NCBI GenBank assembly: GCA_018818835.1
Contig: JAHIRD010000135.1
Location: forward strand, 1 to 62,930
Direction: 5' to 3'
Source: Pseudomonadota bacterium
GTDB lineage: Bacteria > Desulfobacterota > Desulfobacteria > Desulfobacterales > Desulfolunaceae
Length of the DNA: 62,930 nt
Made by a program: the position numbers and the translations under genes. The notes below the pieces were generated by a model, which saw only the letters and a list, made by a program, of their open reading frames with translations, ran no database searches and was not told where the DNA came from. Positions 11,801 to 20,071 of the stretch are shown in pieces; positions within the stretch are counted from its first letter, which is position 1, and every line of letters starts with the position of its first letter.

Positions 11801-14800
11801 ATTCTTTTGGCGACTCCGACGTGTTCGTGTATGACCTGCTCAGGGGCGAGCTTCTCGATCTCCCGGAGGGAACAAACGAAACCTACTGGAACGACGGAGT
11901 GATTGGCGTGGACGGTAAATTCGTTTTGTGCACCTACTACGAGGATACCACCGACTATATCAAACTCATGGAACTCAGTTCGGGCGAGTTTATCTACCTG
12001 CCCGGCCTGAATACTCCATACAATGACTGGGGCCTCCAGGCCACACCCAACGCCCAGTACATCGTGTTCGAATCCGACCGCCCCGGCGGCGAGGGCGGCT
12101 GGGACATCTATGTGTATCAGAGAGACGAAACCGACACCAACACCTACACGGTGACCACCGCCTACAACCAGAGCGGATATGTGACCGATGCCGATGGCAA
12201 CCGGGTTGCGGACGAGGAAATCCGCGCCTACGACAAGACCGGCACCCTGATCGGCGCTACCACAACCGACGGGGACGGAAACTTTACCCTCACGGTTCCC
12301 CAAGGGTCCCAGCTGGGCATCACCTTTGAATCGGTCACCGCCGATCTTTCCATTATCACCGATGATGTGGGAGACGATACCTACGTGCCGGATTTTGAAG
12401 CGGGGAACCTGAAGTTCACCGAGGTCTGGATCGAAGACACGGCCCAGGCTGGCATGACCTCCTCCATTCATTTCGATATCGAGGCCACGGTGCCCAAGTA
12501 CAATACCTATGTCACGGTTTACCTTAAAGCCGGGAATCCGGGAGACATTGTTGTGGATGACGCTTTTGTTCCTGATTACGAACTGACCTCCCTGCTCATT
12601 GATAAACTGGGATTCCGGGGCACAGCTACGGACCCGGTGGTCAAGGAGCAAAAAGATATGACCACATCGGTGACCTATTATCCGGACACCGACAACAAAA
12701 AAGCCTATGTGGAGCACACGTTCATCGTGCCCCAGGGCATTGCCGATGGCATTTACACGGCCGTGTTCGCCATCAACACCTACGATGTATCTCGTGAAGA
12801 CGACGCCCTCCAGGGAGAATCCGACGAGGATCTGGCCGACAACTACATGGTGGCTTCAGCATCCACCATTATCGGAAACCCGACCCTGCCCAACGTTCGG
12901 ATTCTGTCGTATGAACTCTACACCAACAGCTTTGACCTGCCTGCGGAATCTCCGGATCCCGATGTGGTTCCCGAGCAGTACGATCTCAGCTTGAATCTGG
13001 AAGTCGAGTCCATGGGCCAGGACGTGACTGATCCTGTGGACATCACTTTTGAACTGGCCATCGGAGGCACCTCCTATCCCATGACCTTTGCAGAGCCCAA
13101 CGAGTCCAACGTGCTTCGGAAAAAGGACAAGCAGACCTACGAGGTCACCTGCCGGCCCGAAGAACGCGAAGGCTATCCTGAAGGCGACCGTTGCGCATCC
13201 CTGTTTCGTCAGGAGCAAACCGGCAAGACCTATAGTTTGTTCATGAGCGCCGCAGCCTATGACGCCTTGAACAGCATGACCGAAGACACCCTGGCCTATC
13301 TGACGATTAAAATGGATCCCGATCTGATCATCGAGGAGTACAACGACAACAAGGCAGATAACACGGTGACCCTTCCGGTGATGTTTCTGGCACCGGAATC
13401 AGAGGCCAAGAGCTCGAAAATGATCAACCAGCCAGGATCCACCGCAGGGAATCTGTTCAATTTAAAGGGCGGTAATTTTTACGGTAACGATGATTTCGGG
13501 ATTGGATATGAAATCGGACCGAAAATGGATTACAGGCAGATCACCTATGACGGGTTCAACATGCCCTATGCCGTGAATTTTAACGGTACGGCAAGTTTCA
13601 ATGCCACACTTTTCGGGATGTCTGTGACACCGTTAGAAGCCGGTCCGAAATTCGATTTCGACTTCAGCAACGGAGGCCTTGAACAGTCCTACCTGGAATA
13701 CGGCGTATGGGCGTTCGGCCTCCGAATCTGGGGTCCAAGAGTCATGATGCCCAGCGATTTCAGAGCAAAGGGCAGCTTTACCATCTGGGATACGAAGGAT
13801 GATAACGGCAATGAAATGTACGCCAAGCGAAAGGAAAAGAAAAAATCCAAAACATTTATGGTCGGCCCGGTCCCTGTCACCGTTGAAGGAGGCATCGTTG
13901 GTGAAATCGGCATCCGTGGATCGCTCAACTTTCTGGTGGGTAACAAGCTCTCCATGGAAGCCGGACCTTTTCTCTCGTTGTATGGATTTCTTGAAGGTGG
14001 AGTCGGCGTGCCCGGTTTCAAGGTGGGCATCGGTATTGAACTTGTTCTCATGGATGTTGCACTCAAGTTCAACCCCAGTCTGATGGTCAGGCCGGAAGTG
14101 CCCATCGCGATTTTTGAACTCAAGGTGCCCATCACGCTAAATACCATGAGCGGAAGTGCCTACCTGTTCGCCAGGGCTTTTTTGTGGTCGTACAAGTATT
14201 ATATCATCGGCTGGAGCGGCTACACCTATGAAATCAACCTGTTTCCCCTGTGGTACAAGGGATATGGCGCCACGGATTTGTACAATGTGAGTTATTATCC
14301 CTCAAACAATTATACGGGCACCTCTGTGGCCGGATCACGGGAAGGCATTCTGGCCCACGACTGGGGAGCCGGAGGGCCTTCGGAACTGGGAGGCCGGACA
14401 GACAATTTCTCTGCGGTCTACAGTGGCTTCTTTGAATTTTCAGCTGTGGATAAATACATCTGGGGGAATACCAACGCGGGCTTTGGCAGTAATTACACGT
14501 TCTATGTGATCAGCGACGATAGTCTAACCATCACGGTGGATGATAGTCCCATCCTTTCCAATTTCTTCGGTACGACTCAGTTCACGGAATCCATTACTGC
14601 CGGCTTCCACGAACTCAAGGTGAATTTTGCTGAATACGGAGGTCTGGCCAGAGCGCAGGTTTACTGGACCGCGCCCAATCAGTTTGCCACATTCTACTAT
14701 AATAATACGACCCTCACCGGTGATCCGGTGCTGTTCGAAACAACGAACGAGATCAATGAACGCTGGGGCGGGGAAAGCCCCAAACCGGGAATCGTCAATG

Positions 14801-16182
14801 CCGACAACTTTAGTGTCAAATACGAAGGCGATTTCACCTTTCCGGTGACGGGAGACTATTTGTTCACGGCCCTTGCCGATGATGTGGTCCGGATCTATGT
14901 GGATAATGCGATTGTACTCAATAACAATTCGGTCTGGTATGAACCGGCCTCATCCACCGTCGCTGTGACCGCCGGAATCCACAAGGTCCGTGTGGAATAT
15001 GTCGAGTATGGCGGAGCCGCCAATATCCGCGTGGGCTGGGCACCTAAGAACACCTATGCGGCGGTCTACTACAACACCCGAGTCCCAGCGGGTAATCCTG
15101 CACTGATAAGGGACGACGGCGGGTTCATCAGTGCCACCCCCGGCTTGTGGGACCATGTGTTCCTGGCCAATTTCGGTAACGACAGGCCCGCAACCCAGGT
15201 GGCCTATGACAATTTCTCGGTGATCTGGGAAGGCGCCTTCTATTTTGACGGCGGTGACTACGATTTCGTCATGACCCGTGATGACGAGATGACGGTATGG
15301 GTGGACGACATGCTGATCGGCTCCTACACCAACGTCAGGGCCGATCTGGTCACCAAGAAGATTGCCCAGGGGTGGCATATTGTGCGAATATCTTATGTGG
15401 ATCACGATTGGAGAGCCCTGGCCTCGCTCAAATGGGGGAAAAAGAAAAAAAATATCGTCACCGAGTACTTCTGTGACCATTGGAAGACGCCGTTTGCTAT
15501 TAACCGCAGAAACGACATGGTTGCCAACTGGGGCCATGGCGCGCCTCCGGGTGAATTTGCCCTTTGGGGGGATGACTATCACGTGATCTGGGAAGGCGAC
15601 TTTGATTTTGATGGTGCACCCTACAGATTCAAAGCCGGAGCAGACGATGTCATGACCCTGTGGCTGGACAACATCCGGCTTCTCGACGCTGCCTGGCGCG
15701 ATTGGGAAACCTATGATTACGAAGTCCTTCCCATGAACAAGGGGACGCACCATATCAAGGTAGTCTTTTTTGAAAACCATGGCGGGGCCTGGGCCCATGT
15801 CAGCTGGCAGAAAATCGACCCCGAAGAATTCATCGGTTTGAAATTTGACTCAGGAAATACCGATTATGCCCTGGCTATCGATACCAACGCCAGCAACTTC
15901 AACTATGACTGGTCACTTGGCTCTCCGGGTGGAACCGTGGACCATTTCCTGATCAAATGGCTGGGAGTCTTCACCTTCCCAACCGATGGGACGTACCGTT
16001 TTTATGGAACATCCGATGACGACATCTACTTCTATATTGATAACGAGTTTGTCTATAGCCGGGGCTGTTGCGGCGGATATTCCTTCGAAAAATACATGAA
16101 GGCGGGCCAGCATTCCATCCATGCCGACTACTGGGAACACTCCGGAGGGGCTTCGGTGGGAATTAATTGGGAAAGACAATAG
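5896..16182 (+). CDS. Giant lipoprotein: two pepsin-like domains, two propellers, five PA14 modules
   Basis: A 3,428-residue protein. The start at 5896 follows a G-rich ribosome site and gives a lipoprotein signal with lipobox LTGC (C23). Order: a carboxypeptidase-regulatory-like domain (~36-100); a long unrecognised region; a MopE-like motif (DSDGDGYGDP at 766 to C826); pepsin-like module 1 (~828-1148) with D863-T-G, DGIIGL, D1046-S-G and a VLGIDRW segment; six PD40/TolB-type repeats (~1170-1459, DIYLYD motifs); pepsin-like module 2 (~1474-1780) with D1507-T-G but S1676 where the C-lobe Asp should be; six more propeller repeats (~1790-2076); a second regulatory-like domain (~2087-2150); CARDB-like domains; a beta-rich module (~2516-2782); five PA14-like modules (~2796-3428). 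I infer an outer-membrane-anchored, surface-exposed protease or adhesin. Pepsin-like proteases are rare in bacteria (shewasins are known), and their substrate here is unknown. Confidence 0.85.
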   Translation: MRGYLSLGLLATVFASFIHLTGCSGGGGSAPPPATVIVSGAVNDQDIPGATVSLKSLVGDETLASTTCEADGTYLLNVTRGDIETADYLLTATHPVNGRSLRSLVAGADIKATATLFSSRLTVISAYTEAAFLDSKTRNSSDSPLSFLNQSIRITDTKFPLSTGVDSVDALANWIKGRFTAASGESGTLYTLNLIAEILGTHWPVFFVNGSDVSITVAPELIEGGAVLSVVSFDGADSVTVDGGTVTVTPAVAGSQGQVVLQISLGETDKTVTLPINTAGTSASTQQTLQAFDNTIISFGNLILQPDRLSFTRNTDLTLTELDLSALADTSMGDITLVAAFDVHVSIEPSAPVTLIYQAEGDQDPDKTVLIHINSATKRETYVYPDSYDAVTHRFIFTLSSFSPILIGTLAYTPAYTMGSTITATDLSGNSAKVFGFIRNLSDTLGDEARLEALGTVSGNEDKIIDYLTRLSSKALASFMALPVSDASGLNRLKDITFKPQWLSLSTVRAYDEYWRLRTRLMQALYRVTNTRINGIGRTLLNEYNTAHGVELETDISPAILGQADADGYYYLSMMAYRVLRRGLQPADAFFENTMETITSEGLDESAFLTRYEAMAEWLQGYIAYKLFVSPKVYESTRVATDQGVLVLSARSFFSDSSRAAYAGLWLGGSYPYASDNDVTGAAEGFAGINDTLNDLSVFQSDLATIRTKVQNDSQYPLGSALNGRNWVDRGAYYIPPEINDEITNLTNWLAYLRSLLPEVSTWYRDSDGDGYGDPETSTEASLRPDGYVADNTDPNDANATIYPDSREICGDSVDNDLNGLIDEGCSSHYKGTETTVPLQRKSNNQFLIPVDVGNQTLNLLVDTGSDALLVFADKLAVDTTVLVSATPFTKSYASTTRSGFLAQAAVQIGAYSDPDMTIMVVTSPTSDNDPSLTAKQADGIIGLRRTQGMSISNGTAYPDAPLNTLEPTINIFELNLPPTGPASISFGHMTTLDRAKPQYVFKAKTYTFLDPEHPADASYADLQVPFRAKSKYGEANTGELDVLLDSGAVSKLVLDTEVAKSLGYDSFTNTWNLNDDDEIEFNLVGAGDTITIYPKFKVSEISVAPLSQLGVTYEAVLGIDRWQHYVVGFSYLDYQSGGPDGTILMLFRPNMAEAYRQKKPGDPLNYEDLTGLNSLGDDRFPTADETGDLIAFQSNRPGGMGGWDIYLWRKGEGLLTYPNLNSTGDDADPSLSGDGRYLVFYSNRDGGVGGWDIYLYDIENRVFVDTPGLNSTALDRTPTLSTDGRYIAFRSERDGGEGGSDIYLYDRQTESLVALPGLNTADGEFDPVLNQDGSLIAFDRDTYVDDAYDSSVYLYNVATHTLDTLSDINGESWDMDAVVSPTGTYLTCHTNRHNPAMELYDRNFLIYNRETARFELLSGLNTDFDEEGLCFTGNEQSILFHSSRPGGMGGSDIYVYNLAAETNAAVEESDEDLPGQTIPVIRDEESGADTLTVTTGDGTDLILLLDTGVSGILLFADRAPTGNRCNGPVSVNLPYGTLNASEQICLAVTVGGETAETEIPVIGSQSEYNTLVHRSDLPAVDGVIGFRGNFQNEFDPKMLFIEYSFIDSEPGLTIGTTPMTSLARGQGEYVFDTWLDGVIDPIDPVNKSYTNMDLTFIARSNTGEESEDGNLAMLSTMLKDALILDFETARSLGYSEITGWGVTSEVSLFFANDVYILPVEMGAYAVEKIVVADLSEQHCQAVLSADRWMDSFIVGFATIDYQFGGPWGTVSLLHVKDLPALQGDTLSKGRNYISLPGLNSASDDDYPTVSIDGQTIAFQSSRNGDKDIFVYKIGQGLVYLPGLNSGGDDEHPCISGDGRLVVFHSNRSGTSDVYLYDIEAGDFIDLPGLNTEYEERQPSISADGAMLAFRSQRPDSVGGSWDIYLYSVTNLAMADINGAWVNTEADEEAPVLSQDATLLSFVAYDRPDSFGDSDVFVYDLLRGELLDLPEGTNETYWNDGVIGVDGKFVLCTYYEDTTDYIKLMELSSGEFIYLPGLNTPYNDWGLQATPNAQYIVFESDRPGGEGGWDIYVYQRDETDTNTYTVTTAYNQSGYVTDADGNRVADEEIRAYDKTGTLIGATTTDGDGNFTLTVPQGSQLGITFESVTADLSIITDDVGDDTYVPDFEAGNLKFTEVWIEDTAQAGMTSSIHFDIEATVPKYNTYVTVYLKAGNPGDIVVDDAFVPDYELTSLLIDKLGFRGTATDPVVKEQKDMTTSVTYYPDTDNKKAYVEHTFIVPQGIADGIYTAVFAINTYDVSREDDALQGESDEDLADNYMVASASTIIGNPTLPNVRILSYELYTNSFDLPAESPDPDVVPEQYDLSLNLEVESMGQDVTDPVDITFELAIGGTSYPMTFAEPNESNVLRKKDKQTYEVTCRPEEREGYPEGDRCASLFRQEQTGKTYSLFMSAAAYDALNSMTEDTLAYLTIKMDPDLIIEEYNDNKADNTVTLPVMFLAPESEAKSSKMINQPGSTAGNLFNLKGGNFYGNDDFGIGYEIGPKMDYRQITYDGFNMPYAVNFNGTASFNATLFGMSVTPLEAGPKFDFDFSNGGLEQSYLEYGVWAFGLRIWGPRVMMPSDFRAKGSFTIWDTKDDNGNEMYAKRKEKKKSKTFMVGPVPVTVEGGIVGEIGIRGSLNFLVGNKLSMEAGPFLSLYGFLEGGVGVPGFKVGIGIELVLMDVALKFNPSLMVRPEVPIAIFELKVPITLNTMSGSAYLFARAFLWSYKYYIIGWSGYTYEINLFPLWYKGYGATDLYNVSYYPSNNYTGTSVAGSREGILAHDWGAGGPSELGGRTDNFSAVYSGFFEFSAVDKYIWGNTNAGFGSNYTFYVISDDSLTITVDDSPILSNFFGTTQFTESITAGFHELKVNFAEYGGLARAQVYWTAPNQFATFYYNNTTLTGDPVLFETTNEINERWGGESPKPGIVNADNFSVKYEGDFTFPVTGDYLFTALADDVVRIYVDNAIVLNNNSVWYEPASSTVAVTAGIHKVRVEYVEYGGAANIRVGWAPKNTYAAVYYNTRVPAGNPALIRDDGGFISATPGLWDHVFLANFGNDRPATQVAYDNFSVIWEGAFYFDGGDYDFVMTRDDEMTVWVDDMLIGSYTNVRADLVTKKIAQGWHIVRISYVDHDWRALASLKWGKKKKNIVTEYFCDHWKTPFAINRRNDMVANWGHGAPPGEFALWGDDYHVIWEGDFDFDGAPYRFKAGADDVMTLWLDNIRLLDAAWRDWETYDYEVLPMNKGTHHIKVVFFENHGGAWAHVSWQKIDPEEFIGLKFDSGNTDYALAIDTNASNFNYDWSLGSPGGTVDHFLIKWLGVFTFPTDGTYRFYGTSDDDIYFYIDNEFVYSRGCCGGYSFEKYMKAGQHSIHADYWEHSGGASVGINWERQ

Positions 16183-16193
16183 GCTTTTAACGG

Positions 16194-16225
16194 TCATGGG
16201 CCTTCGTGAAAACCAAGGCCCATGA
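16194..16225. terminator. Hairpin between convergent giant lipoprotein and rel genes
   Basis: Perfect 11-bp arms at 16194-16204 and 16215-16225 with a 10-base loop, just after the giant gene's stop and between convergent genes. It has no long T run on either side. It is a likely bidirectional terminator or transcript-end structure. Confidence 0.55.
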
Positions 16226-16312
16226 TCCTGCTTATTTGCCAGTGTTTCTTGGGGACATTTTCTCAGAAAACAGCGTATTTATGTCAACGCCAAGCGTTTC
16301 ACCATCGCATGT

Positions 16313-18454
16313 TTAATTCGTAATTCTCAAAACCGACTGAACAAATTTCAGCTTTTTCAATGATGTAATCACACGGCGTAAATGATCCTTGTCCTGAACA
16401 CCTATGGTAAACTGACTATCGTACATCTGGTCATCGCGCACGTGGGTATTTGCAGTCATGATATTAGCGCCGTTTTTACTGATGTTTGTGGTGATCTCTG
16501 CCAGAAGACCCATCTGATCTTGGGACCGGACAAGAATTTCAACGGGGAAGGTGTCTTTCTGCTGGGTGTCCCAGACCACGGAAACGTTTCTCTCGGGGTT
16601 CATGTTCAGGGCATTGGGACACCCTGCTCTGTGAATGGTCACCCCCTGCCCCTGGGTGATGTAGCCCACAATGGGGTCCCCCGGAACAGGCTGACAACAT
16701 TTGCCGAACTTGATCAACACATCATCAATGCCCCTTACAATCACACCATCGGTGGTTTTTTTCTTTTTAGACCGGCCCATCAGGCGGTTGATGATGGATT
16801 CGTCTTTTTCTTTTTCCGGCTCCTTGAATTTGTGAACAAGCTGGGTGGGGGTGAGCTTTCCATAACCCACATTGATGATCAGTTCATCCACCGTTTTCAG
16901 GCCAAAGGCCTTTGCGGCGTCTTCCATTTCAGGGCTTGTGTAAAGTTTATTGAAATTCAGGCTTTGCCGTCTGAATGCTTTTTCGCACAGTTCTTTACCC
17001 AGGGAAAGACTCCGTTCGTGTTCCTGGGACTTGATCCAGTGCCTGATCCTGGATCTGGCCCTGACGGTTTTGACATGGGACAACCAGTCCTGGCTGGGTG
17101 TATGGCCCTTGGTGATAATGACCTCCACCGTGTCCCCGGTTTTCAGGTCATAGGTCAGGGGCACCAGCTTACCGTTGACCTTGGCCCCGGTGCACTGGTT
17201 GCCGATTTCCGTATGAATGGCATAGGCGAAATCAAGGGGGGTGGCTCCCTTGGGCAAGGACTTGACGTCCCCCTTGGGCGTAAACACATAGACCTCATCC
17301 GGGAAAAGATCAATACGCACATTTTCCATGAACTCTTCGGGTGTATTGGAATTGGCCTGGTTTTCTACAAGATTTTGAATCCAGGAATAGGTTTCTCCGG
17401 CATTCTGATCATAAGACTTGCCCTCCTTGTACGACCAGTGGGCCGCAATTCCGGATTTAGCCACCTTGTCCATATCATGGGTCCGGATCTGGATTTCGAT
17501 ACGCTCCCCGTCCGGGCCGATCACGGTGGTATGGAGACTCTGGTAACGGTTGGGCTTGGGAACGCCGATGTAATCCTTGAATTTCTTGGGAATGGGCTGC
17601 CAGGTATTATGAACAACTCCCAGAGCTGTATAGCATTCGGGAATGGTGCCAAGAATGATCCTGAAAGCGATGATATCGTAGACCTCCTCGAAGCTCAGTC
17701 CTTGCTTGACCATTTTGGTATAGATACTGTAAAACTGCTTGTACCGGCCCAGAACCTCCCCATTGATCCCCGCCTCCTTGATTTTCTCAAGGATGGTGTT
17801 GCGGATACGATCAACGGACTTTTCACGTTCGTCCTGATCCTTGGACACCATGGTTTTGATGCGTTCATAGTCCTCGGGCTGAAGATATTTGAAGGAGGTG
17901 TCTTCCAGTTCTTTCTTGATCCAGTAGATCCCGAGCCGTGATGCAATGGGAACATAAATGTCAAAGGTTTCCTGGGCAATATCCAGTTTCTTCTGTTCTT
18001 TTTTATGAAAATGCAGGGTCCGCATATTGTGAACACGGTCGGCCAGCTTGATCAAAACCACACGGATATCATCGGCCATGGCCAGAATCATCTTCCGTAT
18101 ACTTTCGGCCTGGCGTTCTTCGGAGCGTTGAAAGGTCAGCTTGCTCAGCTTGGTCACCCCTGAAACAATGTGCTGAATATTGGCCCCGAACATGTTTTTG
18201 ATTTCTTCATCCGTGGCGTGGGTATCTTCAATCACGTCATGAAGGAGGCCTGCTGCAATACTTTCCACATCCAGTTTCAATTCGGTGAGGATGCCAGCGA
18301 CTTCCAGGGGGTGTGTCAGATAGGGCTCTCCTGACAAACGGATCTGTCCGTCATGAACCCGGGCTGAATAAATATATGCCCGTTCCACCACATCCAGTTC
18401 CGCCTCAGGATTATAATCAAGAATCCTATCAAGAATATCGTTAATTCGAATCAT
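16313..18454 (-). CDS. Bifunctional (p)ppGpp synthetase/hydrolase, Rel/SpoT family
   Basis: A 713-residue protein of standard Rel length with an ATG start. It makes and degrades the stringent-response alarmone (p)ppGpp. The N-terminal HD hydrolase domain keeps H72-D73 and E76-D77 (LLHDVIEDT), which indicates a working hydrolase. The synthetase domain follows, with the conserved KFKDYIGVPKPNRYQSLHT segment and the EIQIRT strand. Then come a TGS domain (VYVFTPKGDVKSLPKGATPLDFAYAIH region), a helical/CC region with the KCCQPVPGD motif and a C-terminal ACT domain. Both catalytic halves look intact. It is the last gene of a minus-strand ispG-proS-rel run, 96 bases after proS. As the only Rel homolog in the window it is probably the bifunctional Rel, but this cannot be confirmed from one window, so no symbol is given. 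Confidence 0.95.
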   Translation of the reverse strand: MIRINDILDRILDYNPEAELDVVERAYIYSARVHDGQIRLSGEPYLTHPLEVAGILTELKLDVESIAAGLLHDVIEDTHATDEEIKNMFGANIQHIVSGVTKLSKLTFQRSEERQAESIRKMILAMADDIRVVLIKLADRVHNMRTLHFHKKEQKKLDIAQETFDIYVPIASRLGIYWIKKELEDTSFKYLQPEDYERIKTMVSKDQDEREKSVDRIRNTILEKIKEAGINGEVLGRYKQFYSIYTKMVKQGLSFEEVYDIIAFRIILGTIPECYTALGVVHNTWQPIPKKFKDYIGVPKPNRYQSLHTTVIGPDGERIEIQIRTHDMDKVAKSGIAAHWSYKEGKSYDQNAGETYSWIQNLVENQANSNTPEEFMENVRIDLFPDEVYVFTPKGDVKSLPKGATPLDFAYAIHTEIGNQCTGAKVNGKLVPLTYDLKTGDTVEVIITKGHTPSQDWLSHVKTVRARSRIRHWIKSQEHERSLSLGKELCEKAFRRQSLNFNKLYTSPEMEDAAKAFGLKTVDELIINVGYGKLTPTQLVHKFKEPEKEKDESIINRLMGRSKKKKTTDGVIVRGIDDVLIKFGKCCQPVPGDPIVGYITQGQGVTIHRAGCPNALNMNPERNVSVVWDTQQKDTFPVEILVRSQDQMGLLAEITTNISKNGANIMTANTHVRDDQMYDSQFTIGVQDKDHLRRVITSLKKLKFVQSVLRITN

Positions 18455-18550
18455 CTATGTGTTCCTGAACCAAGGCCTTGGGGTTGTTATTTCAAACAGA
18501 ATGAACACCCCATTATACCATGAATATTTCAATCCACCTATGGATTTTAA

Positions 18551-20071
18551 TCAATAGGATTTCGCAAACACCACCCGCCTGGCACTTGGTTTTCCACAAT
18601 ACACACAGGCCCCATCCTCTTTGGGCGCATCCATGGGGATGCAACGTATGGTTACGCTCAGATCACTTTTGATATCTTTTTCACAATCGGCTGAGCCGCA
18701 CCAGTGGGACATGGCAAAGCCCCCATGGATTTCAGGTTTTTCTTTGTTTGCAGGGGTAAAAAACGCATAAAAATCATCACGGGTGTCCATGGGAACCGTG
18801 TTGGCAAGGAGATGGGACTGTGCCCTCTCGAACAGGTTATTCTGGATTTCATCAAGAATCCCTGTGATTTTTGACAAGAAATCATCCCGTTTCAAGGACG
18901 TTTTTTCCCGATGTGGCAGATCACGCCGGGCAACAAAAACCGAATTCTGCTCAATATCCCTGGGCCCGATTTCAACGCGTAAGGGAATGCCTTTTTTGAT
19001 CCAGTCCCAGCCTCTGGCACCACCGATGTCCCTGGCATCGATTTCCACGGTCACAGGCCGCCCGTAATAGGTTATAGCCTTGAGATCACTGGCCAGGTCC
19101 TTTGTAAAAGCCATGACCTTTTCATGCTCTTCGGGCTTTCGAGAAATGGGCAGGAGAACCACATGGGCCGAGGCCACCCTGGGCGGCATGATGATACCGT
19201 CATCGTCTCCGTGGGACATGATTACCCCGCCGATCAGACGGGTGGATACGCCCCAGGAGGTTGTCCAGGCAAATTCTTCGCTTTCCCCCTGGGTTTGGAA
19301 TTTAATATTGGAGCCCTTGGCAAAATTCTGGCCCAGAAAATGGGAGGTTCCGGCCTGGAGGGCTTTCCTGTCCTGCATCATGGCTTCGATGCACAGGGTG
19401 TCCACGGCTCCGGGAAAACGTTCCGACGGGGATTTCGTGCCTTTGATCACCGGCATGGCCAGGTACTCCTGGGCAAAGCGGGCATAAACCTCCAGCATCA
19501 TCCGGGTTCGCTCTTCGGCTTCCTCCCGGCTGGCATGGGCCGTGTGCCCTTCCTGCCAGAGGAATTCACTGGTTCGCAGAAAGGTCCGGGTCCGCATTTC
19601 CCACCGGACCACATTGGCCCACTGGTTTATAAGCACGGGAAGGTCCCTGTAACTGCTGATCCATTTGGAAAAGGAATCTCCGATAATGGTTTCCGAGGTC
19701 GGCCGGACAATCAGGGGTTCTGCCAGGGGGCCCGCGGGTACAAGTCCACCATTGGGACCTGCTTCAAGTTTATGATGGGTCACCACCGCACATTCCTTGG
19801 CAAATCCTTCCACATGCTCGGCTTCTTTTTCAAAAAAACTCAAGGGAATGAACAGAGGAAAATAGGCGTTTTTAACATCTGTTTCCTTGAACATGCCATC
19901 AAGAACCCGGCTGATATTTTCCCAGAGGGCATAGCCCCAGGGTTTGATGACCATGCATCCCCGGACAGGCGAATTTTCAGCCATTTCAGAGGCTTTGACC
20001 ACCTGCTGGTACCACTGGGGGTAGTCCTCTTCACGGGTGGGTTCAATTGCGGTTTTAACCTGTTTTGTCAT
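18551..20071 (-). CDS. proS: Prolyl-tRNA synthetase, eukaryotic/archaeal-type
   Basis: A 506-residue class II synthetase that attaches proline to tRNA-Pro. It is the short form lacking the bacterial INS editing insertion. It begins with the ProS-type block VRGCMVIKPWGYALWE, has the class II segment VRPTSETIIGDSFSKW, and ends in a cysteine-bearing C-terminal domain (CGSADCE, CVYCGK) ending in a terminal tyrosine, typical of the archaeal/eukaryotic-like form also found in some bacteria. The ATG overlaps the ispG stop by 4 bases (ATGA at 20068-20071), implying translational coupling. Confidence 0.95.
   Translation of the reverse strand: MTKQVKTAIEPTREEDYPQWYQQVVKASEMAENSPVRGCMVIKPWGYALWENISRVLDGMFKETDVKNAYFPLFIPLSFFEKEAEHVEGFAKECAVVTHHKLEAGPNGGLVPAGPLAEPLIVRPTSETIIGDSFSKWISSYRDLPVLINQWANVVRWEMRTRTFLRTSEFLWQEGHTAHASREEAEERTRMMLEVYARFAQEYLAMPVIKGTKSPSERFPGAVDTLCIEAMMQDRKALQAGTSHFLGQNFAKGSNIKFQTQGESEEFAWTTSWGVSTRLIGGVIMSHGDDDGIIMPPRVASAHVVLLPISRKPEEHEKVMAFTKDLASDLKAITYYGRPVTVEIDARDIGGARGWDWIKKGIPLRVEIGPRDIEQNSVFVARRDLPHREKTSLKRDDFLSKITGILDEIQNNLFERAQSHLLANTVPMDTRDDFYAFFTPANKEKPEIHGGFAMSHWCGSADCEKDIKSDLSVTIRCIPMDAPKEDGACVYCGKPSARRVVFAKSY

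Noticed and set aside
16382-17941. Plus-strand frame opposite rel
   Set aside because: Antisense to a conserved Rel/SpoT gene with all catalytic motifs on the other strand.
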